This document shows positions 32,977 to 41,512 of a DNA stretch of 64,000 nt, in pieces. Under the pieces are notes generated by a model. It saw nothing but the letters and a program-made list of their open reading frames with translations, ran no database searches and was not told where the DNA came from. Numbering within the stretch: the first letter of the stretch is position 1; every line of letters begins with the position of its first letter. Origin of the DNA: Belnapia mucosa. Its GTDB lineage: Bacteria > Pseudomonadota > Alphaproteobacteria > Acetobacterales > Acetobacteraceae. The position numbers were made by a program, and so were the translations under genes. The stretch spans positions 1 to 64,000 of the forward strand of contig NZ_JAEUXJ010000009.1 of assembly GCF_016775475.1 (NCBI RefSeq), read 5' to 3'.

Positions 32977-33326
32977 TCGGTGCGGATGAGCGGGTGCTCG
33001 GCCCCGTGGAGGAGATCGCCGAGGGTGCCGCCCGCGGCTACCCCGCCCCGCCCGGCCGCTTCACCGGCCTCTTTGCCGTGCGGAAGGGCGGGGAGGTGGT
33101 GGTCTATGTGAATTCCTGCCCGCATATCGGCCTGCCGCTGGAGCCACTGCCGCACCGCTTCCTCGATACCCGCAAGGCCCACATCATCTGCGCCGTCCAT
33201 GGCGCCCGCTTCCGGATCGAGGACGGGGTCTGCGTCAGCGGCCCCTGCATCGGCCAGGCGCTGGAGGCGGTGCCGAGCCGCGTGGAGGACGGGATGCTGG
33301 TGGTGCCGGCGGATGCGGGCGCTTGA
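32973..33326 (+). CDS. Rieske 2Fe-2S ferredoxin-like protein
   Basis: A 117-residue stand-alone Rieske domain. Cluster ligands are C-x-H in NSCPHIGLPLEP and C-x2-H in CAVHGARFRIEDG. There is no transmembrane anchor. Such small ferredoxins supply electrons to oxygenases or act in other redox steps. No oxygenase gene is adjacent. The ATG overlaps the GFA gene stop. It precedes acs by 225 bases, in which I see no convincing promoter. Confidence 0.88.
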   Translation: MIGADERVLGPVEEIAEGAARGYPAPPGRFTGLFAVRKGGEVVVYVNSCPHIGLPLEPLPHRFLDTRKAHIICAVHGARFRIEDGVCVSGPCIGQALEAVPSRVEDGMLVVPADAGA

Positions 33327-33551
33327 GCTGAACCCGCAGCTTTCGGACAAAACCCCCTTCGCCCCGTCCGCGCTGGCCTGTCCGGTTTCGAATCGCGCCG
33401 CCATGACGCAATCCGGCCGATGATGCCTGAACGTAATAGCAACGAAATGCCGCCGTCAACGCCCTTCCGGCATCGCCTCCCCGATTGACGCGGCTCAAGG
33501 CGGCATGGCCAAACTGCCCCTATAAAGGCCCGCCCGAGGGGAGACACCAGA

Positions 33552-35486
33552 ATGTCCGACGACCAGCTGATCGCGGTGAAGCCGGCGATCGCCGCCACCG
33601 CCCATGTGACCGCGGAGCAGCATGCGGCCATGACCGCGGCCGCCGCCGCCGATCCCGGCGCCTTCTGGGGCAAGGAAGCGGGGCGCGTCGCCTGGATCCG
33701 GCCGCCGACCCGGGTCAAGAACACCAGCTTCACCGGCGATGTTGCGATCCGCTGGTTCGAGGATGGCGTGCTGAACGCCTCCGTCTCCTGCCTCGACCGG
33801 CATCTGGCGAGCCGCGGCGACCAGGTGGCGATCATCTGGGAAGGCGACAATCCGGCCAGCGATGCCAAAGTCACCTACAAGGAACTCCATGCGAAGGTCT
33901 GCCGCCTGGGCAATGCGCTGCGCGAGCTGGGCGTCAAGAAGGGCGACCGGGTCTGCATCTACCTGCCGATGATCGTCGAGGCGGCGGTGGCCATGCTGGC
34001 CTGCGCCCGGGTCGGCGCCGTCCATTCCATCGTCTTCGGCGGCTTCTCCCCGGACAGCCTGGCGTCGCGCATCCAGGACAGCGAATGCTCGGTCCTCATC
34101 ACCGCCGATGAGGGCCGGCGCGGCGGCCGCAGCGTGGCGCTGAAAACCAATGCGGATGAGGCGCTGGCGAGCTGCCCGAGCATCAAATCCGTCGTCGTCG
34201 TGAAGAATACCGGCGCCGCCGTACCCATGCAGGACGGCCGCGACCACTGGTATGAGGAGATCACTGCCCAGCAGCCGGCCGAATGCGCGCCGGAGCCGAT
34301 GGAGGCGGAGGATCCGCTCTTCATCCTCTATACCAGCGGCTCCACCGGCAAGCCGAAGGGCGTGCTGCACACCACCGGCGGCTACCTGGTCTGGGCCAGC
34401 TACACGCATGAGCTGGTCTTCGACTACCGCCCCGGCGAGATCTACTGGTGCACCGCCGATGTCGGCTGGGTGACCGGCCACACCTATATCGTCTATGGCC
34501 CGCTGGCGAATGGCGCGACCACGCTGATGTTCGAGGGCGTGCCCAACTACCCCAGCGTCTCCCGCTTCTGGGAGGTGGTGGACAAGCATCAGGTGAATAT
34601 CTTCTACACCGCACCGACCGCCATCCGCGCCCTGATGCGCGATGGCGAGGCGCCGGTGAAGAAGACCTCGCGCAAGTCGCTCCGCATCCTCGGCTCCGTC
34701 GGGGAGCCGATCAATCCGGAGGCCTGGCTCTGGTACTATCGCGTCGTCGGCGATGAGCGCTGCCCGATCGTCGATACCTGGTGGCAGACGGAGACGGGCG
34801 GCATCCTCATCTCGCCGCTGCCGGGGGCGGTAGCGCAGAAGCCGGGCTCGGCGACCCTGCCGCTGCCCGGCGTGATGCCGGCGCTGGTCGATGGCGAGGG
34901 CAAGCTGCTGGATGGGGCGACGGAGGGCAATCTCGTCATCCTCGATAGCTGGCCCGGCCAGGCGCGCACGGTCTATGGCGACCATGAGCGCTTCATCCAG
35001 ACCTATTTCTCCACCTTCCCCGGCATGTATTTCACCGGCGACGGCGCAAGGCGGGATGCCGATGGCTACTGGTGGATCACCGGCCGCGTCGATGACGTGA
35101 TCAACGTCTCCGGCCACCGCATGGGCACGGCGGAGATCGAGAGCGCGCTGGTCGCCCATCCGAAGGTCGCCGAGGCGGCCGTGGTCGGCATGCCGCACGA
35201 CCTGAAGGGCCAGGGCATCTACTGCTACGTGACGCTGAAGACCGGCGAGGAGCCGACCGAGGCGCTGCGCAAGGAGCTGGTGACCTGGGTGCGGAAGGAG
35301 ATCGGGCCGATCGCCTCGCCGGATGCCATCCAATGGGCGCCGGGCCTGCCGAAGACCCGCTCGGGCAAGATCATGCGGCGCATCCTCCGCAAGATCGCGG
35401 CGAACGAGACCGAGGCGCTCGGCGACACCTCGACGCTCGCCGATCCCGGGGTGGTGCAGGAGCTGGTGGCGAACCGCGTCGGCTGA
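33552..35486 (+). CDS. acs: acetyl-CoA synthetase (acetate-CoA ligase, AMP-forming)
   Basis: A 644-residue enzyme converting acetate, ATP and CoA to acetyl-CoA. Motifs: YTSGSTGKPKGVLHTTGGYL (P-loop-like A3), WCTADVGWVTGHTYIVYGPL, DTWWQTETGG (A5), YFTGDGARRDADGYWWITGR (A7/A8), and PKTRSGKIMRRILR with K606, the lysine acetylated in Acs control. Length is normal. GGGGAGA precedes the ATG. Tandem hairpins lie after the stop. Confidence 0.96.
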   Translation: MSDDQLIAVKPAIAATAHVTAEQHAAMTAAAAADPGAFWGKEAGRVAWIRPPTRVKNTSFTGDVAIRWFEDGVLNASVSCLDRHLASRGDQVAIIWEGDNPASDAKVTYKELHAKVCRLGNALRELGVKKGDRVCIYLPMIVEAAVAMLACARVGAVHSIVFGGFSPDSLASRIQDSECSVLITADEGRRGGRSVALKTNADEALASCPSIKSVVVVKNTGAAVPMQDGRDHWYEEITAQQPAECAPEPMEAEDPLFILYTSGSTGKPKGVLHTTGGYLVWASYTHELVFDYRPGEIYWCTADVGWVTGHTYIVYGPLANGATTLMFEGVPNYPSVSRFWEVVDKHQVNIFYTAPTAIRALMRDGEAPVKKTSRKSLRILGSVGEPINPEAWLWYYRVVGDERCPIVDTWWQTETGGILISPLPGAVAQKPGSATLPLPGVMPALVDGEGKLLDGATEGNLVILDSWPGQARTVYGDHERFIQTYFSTFPGMYFTGDGARRDADGYWWITGRVDDVINVSGHRMGTAEIESALVAHPKVAEAAVVGMPHDLKGQGIYCYVTLKTGEEPTEALRKELVTWVRKEIGPIASPDAIQWAPGLPKTRSGKIMRRILRKIAANETEALGDTSTLADPGVVQELVANRVG

Positions 35487-35513
35487 AGGCTGGAACAGGG
35501 GGTGAATCCCGAG

Positions 35514-35656
35514 TCCAGGGCGCGAAAATTAGAAGCCCTGGAATCAAGGCCCTGGCCCGAGTCGTGCGAACGAATCGCTGACGCGCGACTCGGGACGGCG
35601 GGAAAGCCTTTCACCGCAAGGGCTTGTGGGCTGACCAGCCGGTGACCCACAAGCCC
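35514..35656. terminator. three tandem hairpins between convergent genes
   Basis: Three perfect inverted repeats in 143 bases: TCCAGGGC (35514-35521) with GCCCTGGA (35535-35542); CCCGAGTCG (35556-35564) with CGACTCGGG (35586-35594); and GGGCTTGTGGG (35620-35630) with CCCACAAGCCC (35646-35656). They lie between acs (ending 35486) and the convergent DUF1674 gene (ending 35688). There is no T-run. They may act as a bidirectional terminator or be another degenerate hairpin repeat. The sequence differs from the 23420/41513 repeat. Confidence 0.55.
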
Positions 35657-35687
35657 GTTCCCGCTCCGGTCAGGGACCGAATCGGGA

Positions 35688-35957
35688 TCAGAAGTCGCTG
35701 ACGCGCCCCTTCCGCTCCCAGTCGCCATAGCGGGTCGGCTCGGGGCCGGCGGGGCCGCCGACCTCCCGCATCCGCAGCGGCTGCTCGGGCGGTGGGTCGC
35801 CGGCCGGCGGCGTCATCGGGTCGCCGGGAATGGGCATGTCGGGCCCGGTCGGGTCGGTCACCGGCGGGGGCGGAATCTCCGGGCCGGGCGGCGGCGTCGG
35901 GATCGGCGGCACCGGGGCGGGCGGATCGCTCGGGGGCAGCGGGGTGGGGTCGGACAT
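35688..35957 (-). CDS. DUF1674 (SdhAF4-like) protein with long proline-rich N-terminus
   Basis: An 89-residue protein. The C-terminal ~25 residues, VGGPAGPEPTRYGDWERKGR followed by VSDF, are the DUF1674/SdhAF4 signature; this family helps assemble flavinylated succinate dehydrogenase subunit SdhA. The N-terminal ~55 residues are nearly all P, D, G and T (PTPLPPSDPPAPVPPIPTPP), unusual for the family, which is normally shorter and basic there. It is divergent from the HtpX-type gene. Confidence 0.75.
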   Translation of the reverse strand: MSDPTPLPPSDPPAPVPPIPTPPPGPEIPPPPVTDPTGPDMPIPGDPMTPPAGDPPPEQPLRMREVGGPAGPEPTRYGDWERKGRVSDF

Positions 35958-36050
35958 CGGGTCTCCTTCTTGTCGCATGACAGGGTGCAGTCTCATCTGG
36001 TGTCCTGCCGTACGAACGCCAACGCGCAAGGAGAGGAGAGGCGGCACCCG

Positions 36051-36971
36051 ATGGGCGGATATCTGCGCACCGCGATCCTGCTGGCCGGGCTGACGGCCCT
36101 GTTCCTCGCCATCGGCTACATGCTGGGCGGGTGGCAGGGCATGGTCATCGCCTTCCTCGTCGCCTGCGGCACCAATCTCTGGTCCTGGTGGAACAGCGAC
36201 CGCGTCGTGCTCTCGATGCACAATGCCGAGCCGATCGCGCCGGAGAGCGCCCCGCGCCTGTTCCAGCTGGTGTCGGGGCTGGCGGCGCGGGCCGGCCTGC
36301 CCATGCCTGCCCTCTATGTGATTCATGAGGACCAGCCGAACGCCTTCGCCACCGGCCGCAACCCGGAAAATGCCGCGGTCGCGGTGAATACCGGCCTGCT
36401 CGACCTGCTGTCCGAGGAGGAGGTCGCCGGCGTGGTCGCGCATGAGCTGGCGCATATCCGCCACCGCGACACGCTGCTGATGACGCTGACCGCGACGCTG
36501 GCCGGCGCCATCGGCATGCTGGCGCAATTCGGCTTCCTCTTCGGCGGCCGGACCGAGGATGGGCGGCGCAACCCCTTCGGCCCGATCGGCGGGCTGCTGC
36601 TGGTGATCCTCGGCCCGATCGCCGCCATGCTGGTGCAGATGGCGATCAGCCGCAGCCGCGAATACGAGGCCGACCGGCTGGGCGCCGAGATCTGCGGCGA
36701 CCCGCGCTGGCTGGCGAGCGGGCTGCAGAAGCTCGAGCACTATAAGCAGGGGCTGGTGAACCACACCGCCGAGGCGCATCCGGCCAGCGCGCATATGTTC
36801 ATCGTCAATCCGCTGTCGGGGCTGCGGCTGGACAGCCTGTTTACCACCCATCCGCCGACCGAGGAGCGCATCCGCCGCCTGCTGGCGATGATGCCGCCCG
36901 CCCCGGCCTGGCCGCAGCCGGTGGCCCCGAGCGCCTGGGGCACAGCCGACCGCCGCAACCCCTGGGGCTGA
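36051..36971 (+). CDS. htpX: HtpX-type membrane zinc metalloprotease
   Basis: A 306-residue M48 peptidase. Two N-terminal helices (AILLAGLTALFLAIGYMLG; VIAFLVACGTNLWSWW), then the domain with VVAHELAHIRHRDTLL (HExxH) and the third ligand in SREYEADRLGAEICG. Two further helices flank the middle. Ends with TTHPPTEERIRRLLAM, typical of HtpX. It degrades misfolded membrane proteins. AGGAGAGGAGAG precedes ATG 36051. Confidence 0.95.
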   Translation: MGGYLRTAILLAGLTALFLAIGYMLGGWQGMVIAFLVACGTNLWSWWNSDRVVLSMHNAEPIAPESAPRLFQLVSGLAARAGLPMPALYVIHEDQPNAFATGRNPENAAVAVNTGLLDLLSEEEVAGVVAHELAHIRHRDTLLMTLTATLAGAIGMLAQFGFLFGGRTEDGRRNPFGPIGGLLLVILGPIAAMLVQMAISRSREYEADRLGAEICGDPRWLASGLQKLEHYKQGLVNHTAEAHPASAHMFIVNPLSGLRLDSLFTTHPPTEERIRRLLAMMPPAPAWPQPVAPSAWGTADRRNPWG

Positions 36972-37016
36972 GCCGCGCTCCGCCAGGGCCCATCACCAAC
37001 CGAGAGGAAGAGGACC

Positions 37017-37391
37017 ATGCTCCGCACCGCCCTGATCGCCGCGCTGGCACTCGCCCCCGCCCTGCCCGCCGCGGCGCAGGATGCGGCGGCCGGCCAGCGC
37101 GTCTTCAACCAGTGCCGTGCCTGCCACACGATCGAGGCCGGCGGCCGCAACGGCGTCGGGCCCAACCTGCATGGCGCGGTCGGCCGCAAGGCGGGCAGCA
37201 TCGAGGGCTTCCGCTACTCCGCCAGCATGCGGGAGAAGGCCGAGGGTGGCCTCACCTGGGACGAGGACAACCTGCGCGCCTATCTCGCCAACCCGAAGGC
37301 GGTGGTCCCGGCCGGGTCCATGTCCTATCCCGGCCTGCGGAACGAGCAGCAGCTGAACGACCTGATCGCCTATCTCAAGTCGAACAGCTAG
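37017..37391 (+). CDS. soluble c-type cytochrome (cytochrome c2/c550 family)
   Basis: A 124-residue periplasmic monoheme cytochrome. Signal peptide with cleavage near LPAAAQ-DA. Heme motif CRACH at 33-37, then GPNLHGAVGRKAGS and the axial methionine in PAGSMSYPGL. Ends in NDLIAYLKSNS. Class I cytochrome c of the c2 type, electron carrier between respiratory complexes. GAGAGGAAGAGG precedes the ATG. It is 45 bases downstream of htpX. Confidence 0.92.
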   Translation: MLRTALIAALALAPALPAAAQDAAAGQRVFNQCRACHTIEAGGRNGVGPNLHGAVGRKAGSIEGFRYSASMREKAEGGLTWDEDNLRAYLANPKAVVPAGSMSYPGLRNEQQLNDLIAYLKSNS

Positions 37392-37398
37392 GCGCGGT

Positions 37399-38463
37399 TC
37401 AGAGATTGATCCCGGCGATGTTCTCCGGTCGCGCCGGGATCTCGCCGCGCTCCACCCGCTTCACCACCGCCGTGAGCGCGGCATTGGCCGGTGCCGCCAG
37501 CCCGGCCTTGGCGCCCTCGGCGGCGATGAAGCCGTTGATGAAGTCGATCTCGGTCTTGCGGCCCTTGGCCATATCCTGCGCCATGGAGGGCCGCTGCAGG
37601 TCGCTGCGCTGGGCGCGGCGGCCATTCTCCAGCAGCGTCTCCTCCGCCGCCGCCAGCGCCGCCGGCTCGCCCTCCCCGGCGGCGGCGAGCAGGGCGGGCT
37701 CCATGCCCTGGATGCGCTCCAGCCCATAGCCCAGCGCCTCGCCGATCCGCACCGCTTCCGCCCCGATCCGCAGCGCGAAGCGGCGGATATGCGGGTCCTG
37801 GTCGCACTGGTTGCCCGAGAGGCCGGTGGCGGCGCTGGTGCCGTTCCGCATGGCATTGACGCAGAGCTTCGACCAGCGCTCGCCCCAGAGATTGCTGGTG
37901 GCCTTCACGCTGTCGATGCCGGCGACCATGTCGCGCAGCGCTTCCAGCCGCGGGGTGATGCGCCCATGCACCTCCCCCACCGCGAAGACGATGCGCCCGG
38001 CGCCGCCGCGGCCGACGGTGCGGCGGATGCGCCCCGGCTCATACAGATCGACGGAGATGGTGGCGGCGATCATGCCGAGGGTGCGGCCCCAGCCGACCAC
38101 GCCGGCGATCCGCTCCTCATTGATGCAATTCTGCAGGGAGACGACGAAGCCGCCCTCGGCCAGATGCGGCGCGATGAGATGCGCGGCCCAGACCGTGTCG
38201 TAGGACTTCACGCTGACGAAGGCGATGTCGACCGGGCGCTGCCGCGACAGGCCCTGCACCTCCGTCAGGTGCAGCGCCGGCACCTGGACGGTGACATTCT
38301 CCTCCGGCTCCAGCCCCGAGAGGGCGAGGCCGCGGGCGCGGATCGTCTCCACATGCTCCGGCCAGGGGTCGATCAGCGTCACGTCATGGCCGAGCCGGGC
38401 GAGATGCCCGCCGACATAGCCACCCACCGCGCCGGCCCCGACGAAAGCGATCCTCGGCCGCAT
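37399..38463 (-). CDS. ketopantoate reductase family protein (paralogue)
   Basis: A 354-residue protein, longer than typical PanE. Opens MRPRIAFVGAGAVGGYVGGH, IAFVSVKSYD, SLQNCINEERI; the C-terminal domain has LWGERWSKLCVNAMRNGTSA and GRKTEIDFINGFIAAEGAKA. The fold and NADP site match 2-dehydropantoate 2-reductase, but the extra length and divergence from the 30424 paralogue suggest another 2-oxoacid substrate. The start is ATG 38463, at the Rossmann strand. It converges on the cytochrome c gene with 7 bases between. Confidence 0.85.
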   Translation of the reverse strand: MRPRIAFVGAGAVGGYVGGHLARLGHDVTLIDPWPEHVETIRARGLALSGLEPEENVTVQVPALHLTEVQGLSRQRPVDIAFVSVKSYDTVWAAHLIAPHLAEGGFVVSLQNCINEERIAGVVGWGRTLGMIAATISVDLYEPGRIRRTVGRGGAGRIVFAVGEVHGRITPRLEALRDMVAGIDSVKATSNLWGERWSKLCVNAMRNGTSAATGLSGNQCDQDPHIRRFALRIGAEAVRIGEALGYGLERIQGMEPALLAAAGEGEPAALAAAEETLLENGRRAQRSDLQRPSMAQDMAKGRKTEIDFINGFIAAEGAKAGLAAPANAALTAVVKRVERGEIPARPENIAGINL

Positions 38464-38506
38464 CGCATCCCTCCCCCTGTGTCGGACGCAGTCTCGCACC
38501 CGCATG

Positions 38507-38941
38507 TCAGCCGAGGAAGACGGGCCGCGCCGCGGGGTCGAAGGGGATGCCGGCGGCGCGGAGCGAGGCGGCCAGCGCCTCCTCCAGCATGCGCGCATGG
38601 CGGACCAGCAGATGGAGGTAGAGGCCGACGAAGGCCGGGCCGTGGCCGGCGCTCTCGCCCTCCGCCGTGCTGGTCATGGCATGGGCGAGTTCGTGCAGCA
38701 GGATCCAGCTCGGCAGCGCGGAGGGCGCCTCGATCGCCAGCCGCGTCGCCCGCGCCACGGTGCGCCGCGCCTGGCGCGGCAGCGGCCGTACGCGCGGCGG
38801 GAAGCGCAGCCCCTCCGCGGCCCAGACATGGTCGACCAGCGCCTGGAGCTGCGCGAAGGGCACGAGGCTGGTGTCGCGCGGCGCCACCACCCGGTCCTCC
38901 CAGGCATAGAGGCGCCGGGCCGCGGCGTCGGCCCGGCTCAC
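38507..38941 (-). CDS. putative zinc metallopeptidase with HExxH motif
   Basis: A 144-residue protein starting at GTG 38941, which overlaps the TGA of the upstream DUF2786 gene (GTGA). It carries LPSWILLHELAHAMTSTAEG (HELAH zinc-binding motif), then ESAGHGPAFVGLYLHLLVRH with a possible third ligand H in GHGPAF, as in SprT-like and minigluzincin proteins. There are no transmembrane segments. The substrate is unknown. The pairing with DUF2786 suggests a functional module. Confidence 0.75.
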   Translation of the reverse strand: MSRADAAARRLYAWEDRVVAPRDTSLVPFAQLQALVDHVWAAEGLRFPPRVRPLPRQARRTVARATRLAIEAPSALPSWILLHELAHAMTSTAEGESAGHGPAFVGLYLHLLVRHARMLEEALAASLRAAGIPFDPAARPVFLG

Positions 38942-39678
38942 TTGAGGCGGCGGGCGCCCGGATCGGCCCCGACCGGGCGGTTCAGCCCGACCCGCCCGCC
39001 AGCCGCGGCGCCATGGCCCCAGGCGCCACGGTCCCGCACCGTCGCCGTGCTGGTCACCGTCCGCAGCCGGATGCCGAGGCCCCGGAAGCCCTCCTCCACC
39101 TTGCGCGCCTTGGCCAGCACCAGGGCGGTGCCTGTCGTGGGGGCGGCGGCGGCGGCTCGGCGCGCCTCGACCGAGGCCTGCCGCTCCTCCGCCATGGCAT
39201 CCAGCCGCTTGGCCACCCGGTCGGCGAAGCCGTAGCGGAAGCTCCGCAGGATCGCCTGGCCCGGCAGCGGGTTGCTGCGATAGGCCGGGCTCTGGCGGTA
39301 GCGCGCCTCCTCCCAGCCCAGCGCACCCTCGATCACCCGCAGCAGGTATTCCGCCATCTGCACATCGGGCTCGAGGCCATAGAGGACGAAATCCTCCCGC
39401 CCATCGGTCCAGCCGCGGCATTCGCAGAAGCGGAGCACCGAGGGGAAGAGCCAGCGCAGCGCGATGCGCGCCGTGCCCTGGACGGTCAGGCGGGCCTGGA
39501 CGCAGGCCTCCTCGCGCAGCTCCACCTCGCCCATGGAGAGGCCATAGACCTCAAGCAGCTCGCCCACCTTGGCCGCCGCCGCCATGGCCTCCGCCTCGGA
39601 ACAGCCGCGCTCGACGGTCTTGGCGGCGAGGGCCCGGATGCGGGCCTTCACCTTGGCGAGTTCGGTCTGCTGGTCCAT
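38938..39678 (-). CDS. DUF2786 domain-containing protein
   Basis: A 246-residue protein from ATG 39678. The N-terminal DUF2786 segment reads ELAKVKARIRALAAKTVERG, then CSEAEAMAAAAKVGELLEVY. A middle region (WLFPSVLRFCECRGWTDG; DVQMAEYLLRVIEGALGWEE) matches the companion domain that commonly follows it. A basic, coiled segment and disordered tail end it. Function unknown; members occur in phages, plasmids and chromosomes. Its stop overlaps the HExxH protein start. Confidence 0.8.
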   Translation of the reverse strand: MDQQTELAKVKARIRALAAKTVERGCSEAEAMAAAAKVGELLEVYGLSMGEVELREEACVQARLTVQGTARIALRWLFPSVLRFCECRGWTDGREDFVLYGLEPDVQMAEYLLRVIEGALGWEEARYRQSPAYRSNPLPGQAILRSFRYGFADRVAKRLDAMAEERQASVEARRAAAAAPTTGTALVLAKARKVEEGFRGLGIRLRTVTSTATVRDRGAWGHGAAAGGRVGLNRPVGADPGARRLK

Positions 39679-39721
39679 CGCGGGCAGATGAGGCGGGGTG
39701 TGGGGGGCGGTCAAGGCCCGC

Positions 39722-40693
39722 TCAGCGCGGCGCTGCGGCCCGCGTCAGCCGGTCGTTGATCGCGGCACCCAGCCCCGTCTCCGGCACCGTCATAGCGGCG
39801 ATGCCGCGGCAGCCGCGCGCCGCGCCGGCCTCATCCAGCCAGCGCAGCCCGGCGAAGAGGCGCGCGGCGGCCTCGCGCAGGTCGCCGGTCTCCGAGAGGT
39901 TCCAGACCACCGCCGCGCCTGGCAGGGGCGGGCCGAAGGCCAGAAGCGCCTCGTCCGCCGCAACCTCGGTGGCGCCGAGGCGGACCGGCAGGCCGGGCGC
40001 ATAATGCGAGAGCAGCATCCCCGGCGAGCGCAGCGAGGCCGTCGCCGCAGCGGCGGCGAGCGGCAGCGTCCGCCCGACCGGGCCGAGCTCCGCCTCGATC
40101 GCCTCCACCGGCACCCCGCCAGGGCGCAGCAGCACGGGGCCGGCGCTGGTCAGGTCCAGCACCGTCGACTCGACGCCTACCGCGCAGGGCCCGTCATCCA
40201 GCACCGCGGCGATCCGCCCGCCGAGCCCGGCCAGCACATGCTCGGCCGTGGTCGGGCTCACCTGGCCGGAGCGGTTGGCCGAGGGCGCCGCCACCGGCAC
40301 CCCCGCCGCCCGCAGCAGGGCGAGCGCGGTCGGATGCGCCGGCACCCGCACCGCCAGCGTATCGAGCCCCGCCCCAGCCAGCAGGTCCACCCGGCATTCC
40401 GGCCGGCGCGGCAGCACCAGGGTCAGGGGCCCTGGCCAGAACCTCGCCGCGAGGCGCCGGGCGCGGTCATCGGCGCGGACCTCGGCGAAGGCCGCCTCGG
40501 CTTCCGGGTAGTGGCAGATCAGCGGGTTGAAATGCGGCCGGCCCTTGGCCTCAAAGATGCCGGCGACGGCCCGCGCGTTCCGGGCGTCGGCGCCGAGGCC
40601 ATAGACCGTCTCGGTCGGGAAGGCGACCAACTCACCCGCGCGCAGCAGCGCCGCGGCGCGGCCCAGCTCGGCGGGCGTCAGCCGCTCCGTCAT
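39722..40693 (-). CDS. tsaC: L-threonylcarbamoyladenylate synthase (Sua5/YciO/YrdC)
   Basis: A 323-residue Sua5-type enzyme making threonylcarbamoyl-AMP from threonine, bicarbonate and ATP for tRNA t6A37. YrdC domain: GELVAFPTETVYGLGADARN, KGRPHFNPLICHY, WPGPLTLVLPR, VPVAAPSANRSGQVSPTTA, and STVLDLTSAGPVLLRPGG. A linker SPGMLLSHYAPGLPVRL leads to the C-terminal Sua5 domain. The ATG overlaps the cysQ stop (ATGA). Confidence 0.95.
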   Translation of the reverse strand: MTERLTPAELGRAAALLRAGELVAFPTETVYGLGADARNARAVAGIFEAKGRPHFNPLICHYPEAEAAFAEVRADDRARRLAARFWPGPLTLVLPRRPECRVDLLAGAGLDTLAVRVPAHPTALALLRAAGVPVAAPSANRSGQVSPTTAEHVLAGLGGRIAAVLDDGPCAVGVESTVLDLTSAGPVLLRPGGVPVEAIEAELGPVGRTLPLAAAAATASLRSPGMLLSHYAPGLPVRLGATEVAADEALLAFGPPLPGAAVVWNLSETGDLREAAARLFAGLRWLDEAGAARGCRGIAAMTVPETGLGAAINDRLTRAAAPR

Positions 40694-41448
40694 GCGCCGC
40701 GGCAGATGAAGTCGGGGTTGCGCCAGTCCGGCTTGCCGTAGCGGAGGGGGGTGCCATCCACCAGCGTCACCGCCCCGCCCGCGGCCTCGACCAGCGCCTG
40801 GCCGGCGGCGGAATCCCATTCCATGGTCGGGCCGAAGCGGGGGTAGAGATCCGCCGCGCCTTCCGCCACCCGGCAGAATTTCAGCGCCGAGGAGGCGCTG
40901 CGGCGTTCCGCGACCGGGCGGCCGGCCAGGAAGGGGCCCATGCGCGGATCGTCGGCATATTGGCGGCTGGCCAGCACCGTCAGCCCCTCGGGCGGCGGGC
41001 GGCGGGCCTGGATGGGGCGGCGCGGCGCCGCATCCTCCTTCCAGGCCCCGGCGCCGAGCAGCCCGCCGAAGACCTCGCCAGTGGCCGGCAGGGCGAGCGC
41101 GCCGAGCACCGCCCGCCCGTCCCGTACAAGGCCGATACAGACGGCATATTCGCTGCGGCCCTTGGCGAAGTCCCGCGTGCCATCCAAAGGATCGACCAGC
41201 CAGAAGGCCGGGCAGGCGGCGGTGACGACGCCGCCGGCCACCTCCTCCTCCGCCACCACCGGGATGTCGGGCGTCGCGGCGCGCAGCCCCTCGACGATCA
41301 GCGCCTCGGCGACGCGGTCGGCCTCGGTGACGGGGCTCTCATCGGTCTTGCGGTCCACCACGAAGCCGGCGCGGCGCACCGCCTCGATCGCGGCAGCGGC
41401 GCGGCGGGCGAGGCCGGCGGCGAGTTCCAGCAGGGGGGCATCGTCCAT
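40690..41448 (-). CDS. cysQ: 3'(2'),5'-bisphosphate nucleotidase CysQ / inositol monophosphatase family
   Basis: A 252-residue Mg2+-dependent phosphatase: TDESPVTEADRVAEALIVEG, PVVAEEEVAGG, FWLVDPLDGTRDFAKG (the D-P-x-D-G-T metal site), and late PTMEWDSAAGQALVEAAGG (WD metal ligand). CysQ removes the 3'-phosphate from PAP/PAPS in sulfur assimilation. The start is ATG 41448; the frame continues upstream without family features. Translationally coupled to tsaC. Confidence 0.9.
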   Translation of the reverse strand: MDDAPLLELAAGLARRAAAAIEAVRRAGFVVDRKTDESPVTEADRVAEALIVEGLRAATPDIPVVAEEEVAGGVVTAACPAFWLVDPLDGTRDFAKGRSEYAVCIGLVRDGRAVLGALALPATGEVFGGLLGAGAWKEDAAPRRPIQARRPPPEGLTVLASRQYADDPRMGPFLAGRPVAERRSASSALKFCRVAEGAADLYPRFGPTMEWDSAAGQALVEAAGGAVTLVDGTPLRYGKPDWRNPDFICRGA

Positions 41449-41512
41449 GCGCCCAGCTTTACCTGCCCGCCCCGCCTCCCGCCAGCGGCGGAGGGTGCTA
41501 TCCTCGGCGGCC

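Noticed and set aside
33327..33551. Promoter for acs
   Set aside because: TTGACG at 33484 has no fitting -10 at 16-18 bases; TATAAA at about 33520 is too far from it.
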